A stretch of 6,325 bases of DNA from Hyphomicrobiales bacterium (GCA_016201085.1 JACQDO010000279.1:1-6325); one strand, 5' to 3'. Shown: positions 1 through 6,190, counted from the first letter of the stretch. Notes: a model not told the origin generated them from the letters alone. Numbers and translations are program-made.

Positions 1-311
1 CGGGCCCTTTGGGCCGGCACACGGGACTTCACGTCGATACTGACTTCAATATCCCGGTCGAGCTTGCCAAGAATCGTAATCATGCGGTCCAGGGTGAACC
101 GTTCCAGTTTGACATTGCGGATGCGCGAGAGGTCGGTATGCGCGACGCCGGTCAGCTTCTCGGCCGCGCGCGCGGTGAGTTTGCGGCGATCCAACACATC
201 GATGATCTTGGCCGCGAGAATGGCGCGCGCCTGTTCAAGGTCCGCATTTGATTTGCCGAAGTCGCGGAAGACGTTGCCGCTGCCGCGCACCAGTTTCACA
301 TCATCTTTCAT
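1..311 (-). CDS. XRE/HigA-like antitoxin (3' end cut by window edge)
   Basis: Small helix-turn-helix DNA-binding protein, probably the antitoxin of the toxin gene just upstream. It should neutralise the toxin by binding it and repress the operon's own promoter. I translated it by hand from ATG at 311-309: it begins MKDDVKLVRGSG and stays open for 103 codons to the left edge without a stop. The HTH lies at about residues 36-82, with the helix pair around LTARAAEKLTGV and TDLSRIRN typical of XRE/HigA regulators. The family is usually 95-110 residues, so only a few codons are probably missing. The ATG overlaps the toxin's stop codon in an ATGA arrangement, so the two are likely translationally coupled. 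The toxin-first order is that of higBA-type modules. The role is inferred from fold and context; a plain XRE regulator is the alternative. Confidence 0.8.
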   Translation of the reverse strand, partial: MKDDVKLVRGSGNVFRDFGKSNADLEQARAILAAKIIDVLDRRKLTARAAEKLTGVAHTDLSRIRNVKLERFTLDRMITILGKLDRDIEVSIDVKSRVPAQRA

Positions 312-652
312 CGCAGGGCCTCCTTCAGTCGCTTGATGCGCTCCTTGATCCGATCCACGTCCCTTTGCGGCGTCTTGATGCCGCTCTTCGATTTCTTCTG
401 GAACGCGTCGATCACGTACAGGTCGGGCCCGAGTTGAACCGCATAGATGACGCGGTACGCATCGCCGCGATGCTTAAGGGCAATCTCGAACACCCCGCCA
501 TCGACGCCCTTGAACGGCTTGGCGATGTCCGCCTTGCTGCCCTCGGCCGCGATCGTGAGCGCCCGCAATAGGGTGGCCTGGGCGTCTGCGGGGAACGCTT
601 CAAATTCCCGGCGGGCGGCTTTCAGCCACGAAATCGATCTTGTCGGGCGCAT
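308..652 (-). CDS. RelE/HigB-like toxin (phage Gp49-like family)
   Basis: Predicted type II toxin of the phage-derived Gp49-like group (COG4679/PF05973, recognised by eye). Relatives are RelE-fold ribosome-dependent mRNA interferases. The 114-residue product begins MRPTRSISWLKAARREFEAF. Family landmarks are KPFKGVDGGVFEI (residues 45-57), the strand GDAYRVIY (63-70), the basic signature AFQKKSKSGIKTP (83-95) and a C-terminal basic helix ending KRLKEALR. Arg67 and the Lys/Ser cluster at 86-90 are candidate RNA-contact residues, by inference. The frame stays open upstream to an ATG at 754, which would give 148 residues. The added N-terminus is unlike the family and crosses the palindromic promoter region and repeat copy 1, so I chose ATG 652. 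The stop shares bases with the antitoxin start. No strong Shine-Dalgarno sequence is visible before 652. Confidence 0.82.
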   Translation of the reverse strand: MRPTRSISWLKAARREFEAFPADAQATLLRALTIAAEGSKADIAKPFKGVDGGVFEIALKHRGDAYRVIYAVQLGPDLYVIDAFQKKSKSGIKTPQRDVDRIKERIKRLKEALR

Positions 653-657
653 CCAGA

Positions 658-680
658 CAACATGTTGGCATATTTGCCAA
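658..680. promoter_or_regulatory. Overlapping palindromes before the toxin gene: candidate TA operator
   Basis: Two palindromes lie 6-28 bases upstream of the toxin ATG. CAACATGTTG (658-667) is a perfect 10-base palindrome. TTGGCA-TATT-TGCCAA (665-680) is a perfect 6-base inverted repeat with a 4-base spacer. They share three bases. HigA-type antitoxins repress their own operon by binding palindromes in this position, so this is the obvious operator candidate. On the minus strand a weak -35-like TTTACA (690-685) lies just upstream, so the palindromes would cover the promoter. The sequences are seen directly; the binding is inferred. Confidence 0.5.
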
Positions 681-719
681 TATTTGTAAAGCCATTTAGG
701 GCAGTGTTCTAACCCGGCT

Positions 720-809
720 CGTAGCGTGTAGGGCGCAAATGCGAAGCGTATCACGCCGGATTGCGAAGAATGGCGGATTACGCTGCGCTAATCCGTCCTG
801 CAGGCTACG
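720..809. repeat. Palindromic REP/MITE-like repeat, copy 1 (decayed)
   Basis: Intergenic palindromic element between the toxin and the exported-protein gene. The ends CGTAGC (720-725) and GCTACG (804-809) pair. Inside are a first arm around GGCG (732-735) and CGCC (754-757) with loop core GCGAAGCG (741-748), and a second perfect hairpin CGGATTA (774-780), TAATCCG (789-795) with an 8-base loop. The core 729-803 aligns to 1738-1813 with about 61 of 76 columns identical by hand count. The first arm has lost several pairs compared with copy 2. Together with its flanks it fills the gene-poor stretch 653-892; I see nothing else in 810-892. Confidence 0.75.
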
Positions 810-892
810 GGCTATCGAGGTGGCGACATAGTCGGCTTCCACGCGCGTGTGAGCTACTGCGCTTCGGCGATCTGCGATGAAGTCAGTTAAGG

Positions 893-1663
893 TCAGGCTT
901 TTTTTCTGGGGTCTGTTATTAAATTCGGGATTACGCTGCCGTCCGATCCGAAGGCGTTGAGCACGTGGCTACAGAAATCTGAAATTTCCTTGGCGTCACT
1001 CCGAACGCCGTACTCCGCGCCTTTCTTAGTAGACTCCAAGCTCTGCCTCACTTGCTCCCGCAGTGTCTGCCTCGCATTGGCCAACTTGTATTTCACCAAG
1101 TGTTCGGCCCAAGCCACCTCGCCGACGAGGATCAGTTTTTTGATCTCAGCTTGGTCCGCCCGCAGGTCCGGGCAGGCGGAGGGGACCGCCTGGGCATAAA
1201 AGGCCGAATAGATGACATTTATTGATTGAGTGACTGCCTGAGATCCGTCCGCTTCGCGTCCAATCCCGGCGATTGCATCCTTGATCGTACATCTCACCAG
1301 GGTTTCGGGAGCGCGCCCCTTTGACGGCTGCTCGAATATGTTTTCGTCGATCTGGCGAAAGGTCGTCGTCCACCCGTCAGGATTTCCCCTGCTTGTGAGT
1401 CTTAGGACATAACCGTCCTTAGTTTTGCGGTGGCTGACAATCTCTGCCTCACAGGCAGCACCGCCGCAGAACGTATAGTGTGTCTTTGTAATGGACTCCA
1501 TGTTATCCGACTTGCGGTGATAGGAGCGACATTGTTCCGGCGACTTCCCATATTTTCCAATTAGTACGTCGGGTGCACCCTTGGCGTCCTGTGCGAGTGC
1601 ATCGGCTGATGCCAGTCCCAATGTGATGCTTGCGACGAGGGCGTGCTTGAGTGTGTGCTTCAT
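893..1663 (-). CDS. Exported protein of unknown function, six cysteines
   Basis: 256-residue protein I cannot assign to a named family. The N-terminus is a classic Sec signal peptide: MKHTLKHALVASITLGLASA with two lysines, a hydrophobic core and a probable signal peptidase I site after ALA (about residue 24), so the mature protein is probably periplasmic or secreted. The mature part has six cysteines (45, 66, 71, 125, 164, 231), an even number that would allow three disulfides. Residues 30-127 look strand-rich, with GKYGKSPEQCRSYHRKSDN near the start. Residues 143-245 look helical and charged, with a helix around AEHLVKYKLANARQTLREQV. The tail DPRKKA is encoded over a run of seven A. ATG 1663 is chosen because the signal peptide begins there; its ribosome binding site is weak. 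The gene is AT-richer than its neighbours on the right (about 55% GC in one 60-base sample against 65% in coxL) and stands alone between two repeat copies, which suggests acquisition. Confidence 0.8.
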   Translation of the reverse strand: MKHTLKHALVASITLGLASADALAQDAKGAPDVLIGKYGKSPEQCRSYHRKSDNMESITKTHYTFCGGAACEAEIVSHRKTKDGYVLRLTSRGNPDGWTTTFRQIDENIFEQPSKGRAPETLVRCTIKDAIAGIGREADGSQAVTQSINVIYSAFYAQAVPSACPDLRADQAEIKKLILVGEVAWAEHLVKYKLANARQTLREQVRQSLESTKKGAEYGVRSDAKEISDFCSHVLNAFGSDGSVIPNLITDPRKKA

Positions 1664-1736
1664 GGTTTGTGACTTTCGCTCTCGCGCCGTGCCTTAAACT
1701 GGATGCAGCTTGAAATCTATTTTGTATTCGAAGCGC

Positions 1737-1811
1737 GTAGGGCGCAATAGCGAAGCGTATTGCGCCGCATTGGTGAGAAGTGACGGATTACGCTTTGCTA
1801 ATCCGCCCTAC
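1737..1811. repeat. Palindromic REP/MITE-like repeat, copy 2 (intact cloverleaf)
   Basis: Well-preserved copy of the same element, in the same orientation as copy 1. The outer stem is GTAGGGCG (1737-1744) with CGCCCTAC (1804-1811), a perfect 8 bp. Inside are hairpin one, GGCGCAATA (1741-1749) with TATTGCGCC (1758-1766), a perfect 9 bp around loop GCGAAGCG, and hairpin two, CGGATTA (1784-1790) with TAATCCG (1799-1805), a perfect 7 bp around an 8-base loop. The outer and inner stems share bases, so they are alternative or sequential pairings. It ends three bases past the stop of the CoxL-like gene and could shape the 3' end of that transcript. It has no T-tract, so it is not a standard intrinsic terminator. 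Confidence 0.82.
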
Positions 1812-1814
1812 AGC

Positions 1815-4166
1815 CTATTTCCCCTTCTTCTCCTCAATCGCAGCCCAAATCCTGGCCGGCGTCATCGGCATTTCCAAATGCCGGATGCCGTACGCCGACA
1901 AAGCGTCGATCACCGCATTGGCGACGGCGGGCAGTCCGCCCGAGGTGCCGGCTTCGCCGCAGCCTTTGGCGCCGAGCGGATTGCTCTTGGTCGGCACCGG
2001 GTGGTGCGCCACCGCGATCATCGGCGCGTCGTGCGCGCGCGGCATGGCGTAGTCCATGAACGAGCCGGTGACCAACTGGCCGTCGGCATCGTACACCGCC
2101 TGCTCGAACAGCACCTGGCCCAGCCCCTGTACGATGCCGCCATGCATCTGGCCTTCCACCAGCAGCGGATTGAGCACGGTGCCGAGATCGTTGACGGCGG
2201 AATATTTCACCACTTGCGCCGCGCCGGTGTCGGGATCGACCTCCACCTCGGCGATGTGACAGCCGTTCGGGAAAGCGCCCGGGATCGCATCGGTCACATG
2301 CGTCACGTCGAGCGTCGCCGGCATGCCGTCCGGCAGCTTCAATCCGGCGCGCAGGCGTTCGGCCAGTTCCATGACGCCGATCGAGCGGTCGGTGCCGGCA
2401 ATGACGAATTGTCCCGCCTTGAATTCGATGTCGCCCACGGCAGCTTCCAGCACATGCGCGGCGATCGGCTTGCCTTGCTCGATCACTTTCGCCGCCGCCT
2501 GGCTGACCGCCGCGCCGCCGAGCATGGCCGAACGCGAGCCGCCGGTGCCGCCGCCGAACACCAACTGGTCGCTGTCGCCTTGCAGCAGGCGAATGCGATC
2601 GAACGGGAGCCCAAGCTTTTCGCTCAGCACCTGCGCGAACGCGGTGGCGTGGCCCTGGCCGTAGTCGAGCGTGCCGCTGACGATGGTGACGGTGCCGTCG
2701 GCGTTGAAGCGGATGCCGCCCATTTCCTTGGTGTCGGCGGCGGTGACTTCGAGATAATAGGCGAGGCCGAAACCGCGCAGCAGTCCGCGCTTCTTGCTGT
2801 CGCGTTTGCGCTTGGCGAAGCCCTTGTGGTCGGCCAGCTCCAATGTCTGCTTGAGCACGGCGAGGAAGTCGCCGCTGTCATAGGTCATGCCGGAGGCGGC
2901 CTTGAACGGCAGGTCGCTCTTGCGGATCAAATTGCGCCTGCGCAATTCGATGCGGTCGATGCCAAGCTCGGCTGCCGCGACATCGAGCGCGCGCTCCATG
3001 TAGTAGTTGCCTTCCGGACGGCCGGCGCCGCGATAGGCCGACACGAAGGTCGTGTTGGTGAACACGCATTTGCTCGACAGTTCAAGCAGCGGCGTGCGGT
3101 AGGCGCCGACGACATTCTTCACGATGTTGCCGGTCGGCAGCAGCGGGCCGAACTGGGCGAGGTAGCCGCCCATGTCGCCATAGCCGGTGAGGCGCAGCGC
3201 CAGGATATGCGCGTCGGCGTCGAAGGCAATTTCCACCGTCATGTCCTGGGCGCGGCCGTGATGATCGGAGACGAAACTGCCGGAGCGCTCGTCGGTCCAT
3301 TTCACCGGCCGCCCCAGCATGCGGGCGGCGTGCAGGATGCAGACATATTCCGGATAGACGCCGGCCTTCATGCCGAACGAGCCGCCGACATGGCCTGTGA
3401 GCACGCGCACTTTGTCGGCCGGCGCGCCCAGGATATCCATCAGCGCGGCCTTCATGCCGAACACGCCCTGGCTGGTGGAATGCAGCGTCCATTTGCCTGA
3501 GTCTGCGTCGAATTCGCCGATGGCGGCGCGCGGCTCCATGGCGGCGACCACCATGCGCTGGTTGGATGTCTCCAGCCGCGTCACATGCGCCGCCTTGGCG
3601 AAAGCGGCGGCGACGTTCTCGGCATCGCCGAAGTGGTAGTCGAGCGCCAGGTTGTTCGGCACCGCATCGTACAGCAGCGGCGCGCCCGGCTGCATCGCCG
3701 CGGCGGGGCCGAGCACGACCGGCAACGGCTCGATGTCGAGCGCCACCGCCTCGGCCGCGTCTTTGGCTTGTGAGACGGTTTCCGCGATCACGCAGGCGAC
3801 CGGATCGCCGACGAAGCGCACCTTGTCGGCGGCGAGTGCCGGCCGTGGCGTGTAGCGGATCGGCGAACCGTCGCGGTTTTTCAGCGGCATGGTCGATTTG
3901 TGCGGGCCGTAGCCGGTCAGATCGGCCGCCGTGTAGACTGCGAGCACGCCCGGCATCGCCTTCGCGGCGACGGTGTCGATGCCGCGGATGACGCCGTGCG
4001 CGATGCTGCTGCGCACCATCACGGCATAGGCCTGACGCGGCAGGCTGACGTCGTCGGTATAGCAGCCTTCGCCGCGCACAAGCTTGGGGTCTTCGCTGCG
4101 GCGAACCGGCTGACCGATGCCGAATTTGCTCAGCGAAAGCGCCGCTTCGGTGGTTCGCTCATCCAT
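1815..4166 (-). CDS. Molybdenum hydroxylase large subunit, CoxL-like form II (xanthine dehydrogenase family)
   Basis: 783-residue catalytic subunit of the molybdopterin cytosine dinucleotide hydroxylases, which oxidise small carbon substrates with water at a Mo centre. The N-terminal aldehyde oxidase/xanthine dehydrogenase a/b hammerhead domain spans about residues 15-150 (opening FGIGQPVRRSEDPKLVRGEG). Two Mo-cofactor-binding domains follow, about 160-390 and 410-700. Visible motifs are GGSFGMK (261-267), the active-site loop AYRGAGR (377-383), DYGQGHATAFAQ (501-512) and GAKGCGEAGTSGG (732-744), whose Glu738 matches the family's catalytic glutamate. AYRGAGR is the form II signature; true CO dehydrogenase (form I) has AYxCSFR with the Cu-binding cysteine, so CO oxidation should not be assumed. 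Length is normal. ATG 4166 sits 14 residues before the first conserved block. Small (2Fe-2S) and medium (FAD) subunit genes are absent nearby. The substrate is unknown. Confidence 0.93.
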   Translation of the reverse strand: MDERTTEAALSLSKFGIGQPVRRSEDPKLVRGEGCYTDDVSLPRQAYAVMVRSSIAHGVIRGIDTVAAKAMPGVLAVYTAADLTGYGPHKSTMPLKNRDGSPIRYTPRPALAADKVRFVGDPVACVIAETVSQAKDAAEAVALDIEPLPVVLGPAAAMQPGAPLLYDAVPNNLALDYHFGDAENVAAAFAKAAHVTRLETSNQRMVVAAMEPRAAIGEFDADSGKWTLHSTSQGVFGMKAALMDILGAPADKVRVLTGHVGGSFGMKAGVYPEYVCILHAARMLGRPVKWTDERSGSFVSDHHGRAQDMTVEIAFDADAHILALRLTGYGDMGGYLAQFGPLLPTGNIVKNVVGAYRTPLLELSSKCVFTNTTFVSAYRGAGRPEGNYYMERALDVAAAELGIDRIELRRRNLIRKSDLPFKAASGMTYDSGDFLAVLKQTLELADHKGFAKRKRDSKKRGLLRGFGLAYYLEVTAADTKEMGGIRFNADGTVTIVSGTLDYGQGHATAFAQVLSEKLGLPFDRIRLLQGDSDQLVFGGGTGGSRSAMLGGAAVSQAAAKVIEQGKPIAAHVLEAAVGDIEFKAGQFVIAGTDRSIGVMELAERLRAGLKLPDGMPATLDVTHVTDAIPGAFPNGCHIAEVEVDPDTGAAQVVKYSAVNDLGTVLNPLLVEGQMHGGIVQGLGQVLFEQAVYDADGQLVTGSFMDYAMPRAHDAPMIAVAHHPVPTKSNPLGAKGCGEAGTSGGLPAVANAVIDALSAYGIRHLEMPMTPARIWAAIEEKKGK

Positions 4167-4186
4167 GCCGGAGCTTCAATTTCTAA

Positions 4187-4202
4187 TGTTTCACGTGGAA
4201 CA
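4187..4202 (-). promoter_or_regulatory. parS-like ParB binding site
   Basis: Read on the minus strand this is TGTTCCACGTGAAACA, which fits the published ParB-binding consensus TGTTNCACGTGAAACA at every defined base. Against the perfectly palindromic form TGTTTCACGTGAAACA there is one difference. The site lies in the divergent intergenic region, 21-36 bases before the ATG of the CoxL-like gene, and is the only match I found in the window. ParB nucleates on such sites to build the partition complex that segregates the chromosome and loads SMC. They usually cluster near the replication origin, so this part of the chromosome may be origin-proximal. Binding itself is inferred. Confidence 0.78.
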
Positions 4203-4205
4203 CCT

Positions 4206-4234
4206 CAGATAATGCAGGCCGCCCGCTTCGACAA
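4206..4234 (-). promoter_or_regulatory. Weak candidate promoter of the CoxL-like gene
   Basis: On the minus strand TTGTCG (4234-4229) and TATCTG (4211-4206) are separated by 17 bases, matching the sigma-70 boxes at 4 of 6 and 3 of 6 positions. Transcription would begin near 4199, inside the parS-like site, so ParB binding there could block it. The match is weak and may be chance. Confidence 0.2.
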
Positions 4235-4257
4235 GAATTGCTTTTGGCGGTGAAGGG

Positions 4258-4285
4258 TTGCGCAGCGCCCGCGCGCTGTTACACT
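4258..4285 (+). promoter_or_regulatory. Candidate ppx-rlmE promoter (extended -10)
   Basis: TTGCGC (4258-4263) and TACACT (4280-4285) are 16 bases apart, and TGT directly before the -10 gives an extended -10 TGnTACACT. The -35 matches only its TTG; the -10 matches 4 of 6. Transcription would start near 4292, leaving a leader of about 73 bases before the ppx ATG. Confidence 0.35.
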
Positions 4286-4306
4286 TTTCGGGAGCGTCAG
4301 GAACAT

Positions 4307-4336
4307 TGCCGCCACTGCGGCAGGCCGGGAAACGGC
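4307..4336 (+). other. Two small stem-loops in the ppx leader
   Basis: TGCCGC-CACT-GCGGCA (4307-4322) is a perfect 6-bp stem with a 4-base loop. GCCG-GGAAA-CGGC (4324-4336) is a 4-bp stem with a 5-base loop. Both lie between the candidate promoter and the ribosome binding site. There is no T-tract, so they are not a terminator. In GC-rich DNA such short stems can be chance. Confidence 0.3.
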
Positions 4337-4348
4337 TCCGGGGGCGGC

Positions 4349-4355
4349 AGGAAGG
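4349..4355 (+). promoter_or_regulatory. Ribosome binding site that fixes the ppx start
   Basis: AGGAAGG lies nine bases before ATG 4365, an ideal Shine-Dalgarno distance, but only three bases before the in-frame TTG at 4359. This favours ATG 4365 over the slightly longer TTG frame. Confidence 0.7.
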
Positions 4356-4364
4356 TTATTGAAC

Positions 4365-5498
4365 ATGAGCGGCGAGGCCGGGGATGCCCCGGGCCTCGAC
4401 CCCGCTGTCGGTCGGGAGCCGCCAGGGCGGTTCCCATGGGGTCGGCGGTCGTCTGGACGGCCCGATGCCGGATTCGGCAGCGATCGGGGTGGGCCGACTT
4501 ATGCCGCGCTCGATCTCGGCACCAATAATTGCCGCCTGCTGGTGGCGCGGCCGGATGGCGAAAGCTTCCGCGTCGTCGACGCCTTCTCCCGCATCATTCG
4601 GCTGGGCGAAGGCGTCTCCATCTCGGGGCGCATCAGCGAGGCGGCGATCGAGCGCGCCATCGCTGCGCTGGCGATCTGCCGCAACAAGATGAAGAACCGC
4701 GGCGTCACCCGCGCCTATCTGATCGCCACCGAAGCCTGCCGCGCGGCGGAAAACGGCGACGCTTTCCTCGCCCGCGTCGCTAGCGAGCTGGGGCTCGCGC
4801 TCGAGCTGATCGACCGCGAGACCGAGGCGCGGCTCGCCGCCACCGGCTGCACGCCGCTGATCGATCCGCAGGCCGACGGCGTCGTGCTGTTCGACATCGG
4901 CGGCGGCTCTTCCGAGCTGGTGCGGCTCAACCGCTCGCATGAGACCCAACGTGGCCCGCCGCTGCCGCAGATCCGCGGCTGGATTTCGCTGCCCCATGGC
5001 GTGGTGACGCTGGCCGAGCGTTATGGCGGGCTCAATGTGAGCGCCGCGACTTACGCGGCCATGGTGGACGACGTGGCGGCGCTGATGGCGCCGTTCGCGC
5101 GCGAGCACGGCGGTGACGGCTTGCGCGGCGTCCATTTGCTCGGTACCTCCGGCACCGTGACTACGATTGCCGGCGTGCATCTCAATCTCAAGCGCTACGA
5201 CCGCAATCGCGTCGACGGCTGCTGGCTGAGCGCGCCGGAAATCAACGCGGTGCTGGAGAAACTCCGGGCGATGACGTACGACGAACGCGTGGCAAGCCCC
5301 TGCATCGGCGCCGAGCGCGCCGATCTGGTGCTGGCCGGCTGCGCCATTCTGGAAGCGATCCGCCGCGCCTTCCCCTATCCGCGGCTGCGCGTCGCCGACC
5401 GCGGCCTGCGCGAAGGCATGCTGGTGCAGATGATGCGCGACGACGGCGCCTGGGGCGACGGCAGTTGCGGCGGCGGCCATCAGGCGGCGGCGTCGTGA
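4365..5498 (+). CDS. ppx: Ppx/GppA family phosphatase (exopolyphosphatase, short form)
   Basis: 377-residue cytoplasmic enzyme of the ASKHA fold that removes terminal phosphates from inorganic polyphosphate and/or converts pppGpp to ppGpp; sequence alone does not separate the two. The first phosphate loop is [10 protein letters not shown] (residues 50-59). [12 protein letters not shown] (120-131) and the ETEARL block (152-157) follow, then the second phosphate loop [10 protein letters not shown] (176-185), GTSGTVTT (260-267) and the terminal GLREGML (347-353). It lacks the C-terminal HD-type domain of E. coli Ppx (about 500 residues), as is usual for short alphaproteobacterial forms. Residues 1-45 are a Gly/Pro/Arg-rich, probably disordered extension before the fold, and the last 18 or so residues are also low complexity. 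A good ribosome binding site supports ATG 4365. The stop overlaps the rlmE start, so the two form an operon. Confidence 0.93.
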   Translation: MSGEAGDAPGLDPAVGREPPGRFPWGRRSSGRPDAGFGSDRGGPTYAALDLGTNNCRLLVARPDGESFRVVDAFSRIIRLGEGVSISGRISEAAIERAIAALAICRNKMKNRGVTRAYLIATEACRAAENGDAFLARVASELGLALELIDRETEARLAATGCTPLIDPQADGVVLFDIGGGSSELVRLNRSHETQRGPPLPQIRGWISLPHGVVTLAERYGGLNVSAATYAAMVDDVAALMAPFAREHGGDGLRGVHLLGTSGTVTTIAGVHLNLKRYDRNRVDGCWLSAPEINAVLEKLRAMTYDERVASPCIGAERADLVLAGCAILEAIRRAFPYPRLRVADRGLREGMLVQMMRDDGAWGDGSCGGGHQAAAS

Positions 5499-6190
5499 GC
5501 GCCAAGGACAAGGGCGACGCGCGCCCGCTGGCCGTGCGCGTCAAGACCGGCAAGGGCCGCAAGCTGTCGTCCAAGCTGTGGCTGGAACGCCAGCTCAACG
5601 ATCCTTATGTCGCGCGTGCCAAGCGCGAGGGCTTGCGCTCGCGTGCCGCCTTCAAGCTGACGGAGATCGACGACAAAGCACGCTTCCTCAAGAAGGGCGC
5701 GCGTGTGATCGATCTCGGCGCCGCGCCCGGCGGCTGGAGCCAGGTCGCGGCCAAGCGGGTGCACGCGCCGCAACAGGGCCGCGTGGTCGCCATCGACGTG
5801 CTGGCGATGGACCCCTTGCCGGGCGTCGAATTCACCCAGCTCGATTTCCTCGATCCATCGGCGCCGGCGAAGCTGAAGGCGATGCTCGGCGGCGGCGCCG
5901 ATGTGGTGCTGTCCGACATGGCGGCCAATGCCACCGGCCATCGCAAGACCGACCACATCAAGATCGTGGCGCTGGTGGAAGCCGCCGCCGAATTCGCCCG
6001 CGAGGTGCTGGAGCCGGGCGGCAGCTTCCTCGCCAAGGTGATCCAGGGCGGCACCGAAGGCGCGCTGCTCGCTCTGCTCAAGCGCGACTTCAAAAGCGTC
6101 AAACATATCAAGCCGCCGGCCAGCCGTTCGGATTCGGCCGAGCTCTATCTGCTGGCGACGGGATTTCGCGGCGCTCAGCCGGTCCGCTGA
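5495..6190 (+). CDS. rlmE: 23S rRNA (uridine-2'-O-)-methyltransferase RlmE (RrmJ/FtsJ)
   Basis: 231-residue SAM-dependent enzyme that methylates the 2'-O of the A-loop uridine of 23S rRNA (U2552 in E. coli) late in 50S assembly. Landmarks are the family block [18 protein letters not shown] (29-46), SRAAFKL (49-55), SAM-binding [11 protein letters not shown] (73-83), SDMAANATG (140-148) and LAKVIQGG (179-186). The K-D-K-E catalytic tetrad is complete: Lys54, Asp141, Lys181, Glu216. The start GTG 5495 overlaps the ppx stop as GTGA and has AGGCGG (5482-5487) seven bases upstream. The in-frame TTG 5465 would add ten Arg/Gly-rich residues inside ppx and is less likely. The basic N-terminus (residues 4-27) suits rRNA binding. 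The last 16 bases overlap the convergent gene. Confidence 0.95.
   Translation: MSAKDKGDARPLAVRVKTGKGRKLSSKLWLERQLNDPYVARAKREGLRSRAAFKLTEIDDKARFLKKGARVIDLGAAPGGWSQVAAKRVHAPQQGRVVAIDVLAMDPLPGVEFTQLDFLDPSAPAKLKAMLGGGADVVLSDMAANATGHRKTDHIKIVALVEAAAEFAREVLEPGGSFLAKVIQGGTEGALLALLKRDFKSVKHIKPPASRSDSAELYLLATGFRGAQPVR

Noticed and set aside
653..754. Longer toxin start at ATG 754 adding 34 residues
   Set aside because: The extra residues do not resemble the family, and the DNA is occupied by the palindromes and part of repeat copy 1; the family block begins at ATG 652.
957..966. A second CACGTG core (GAGCACGTGG) considered as another parS site
   Set aside because: The flanking bases do not match the parS arms beyond the six-base core, and it lies inside a coding region.
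1737..1811. Repeat copy 2 as an intrinsic terminator for the CoxL-like gene
   Set aside because: The stems are strong, but there is no T-tract on the minus strand after them, and the same element occurs at 720-809 where it is not placed directly after a stop.
720..1811. The two repeats as a CRISPR array
   Set aside because: There are only two copies, about 1 kb apart, with internal palindromes and a gene between them, and no regularly spaced short spacers.
1710..3500. A 596-codon plus-strand open frame opposite the CoxL-like gene
   Set aside because: Its product is a His/Ala/Arg-rich composition artefact of the complementary strand of a high-GC gene, with no recognisable motifs, while the minus strand carries every catalytic motif of the CoxL family.
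1815..4166. Annotation as aerobic carbon monoxide dehydrogenase
   Set aside because: The active-site loop is AYRGAGR, not the AYxCSFR of form I enzymes that carry the Cu-binding cysteine; the substrate is unknown.
4356..5480. A 374-codon minus-strand open frame opposite ppx
   Set aside because: It mirrors ppx almost exactly, has shadow-type composition (Ala, His, Gln, Arg) and no motifs; ppx has both phosphate loops and a ribosome binding site.
5480..6106. A 208-codon minus-strand open frame opposite rlmE
   Set aside because: Complementary-strand shadow of rlmE, whose full catalytic tetrad is present on the plus strand.
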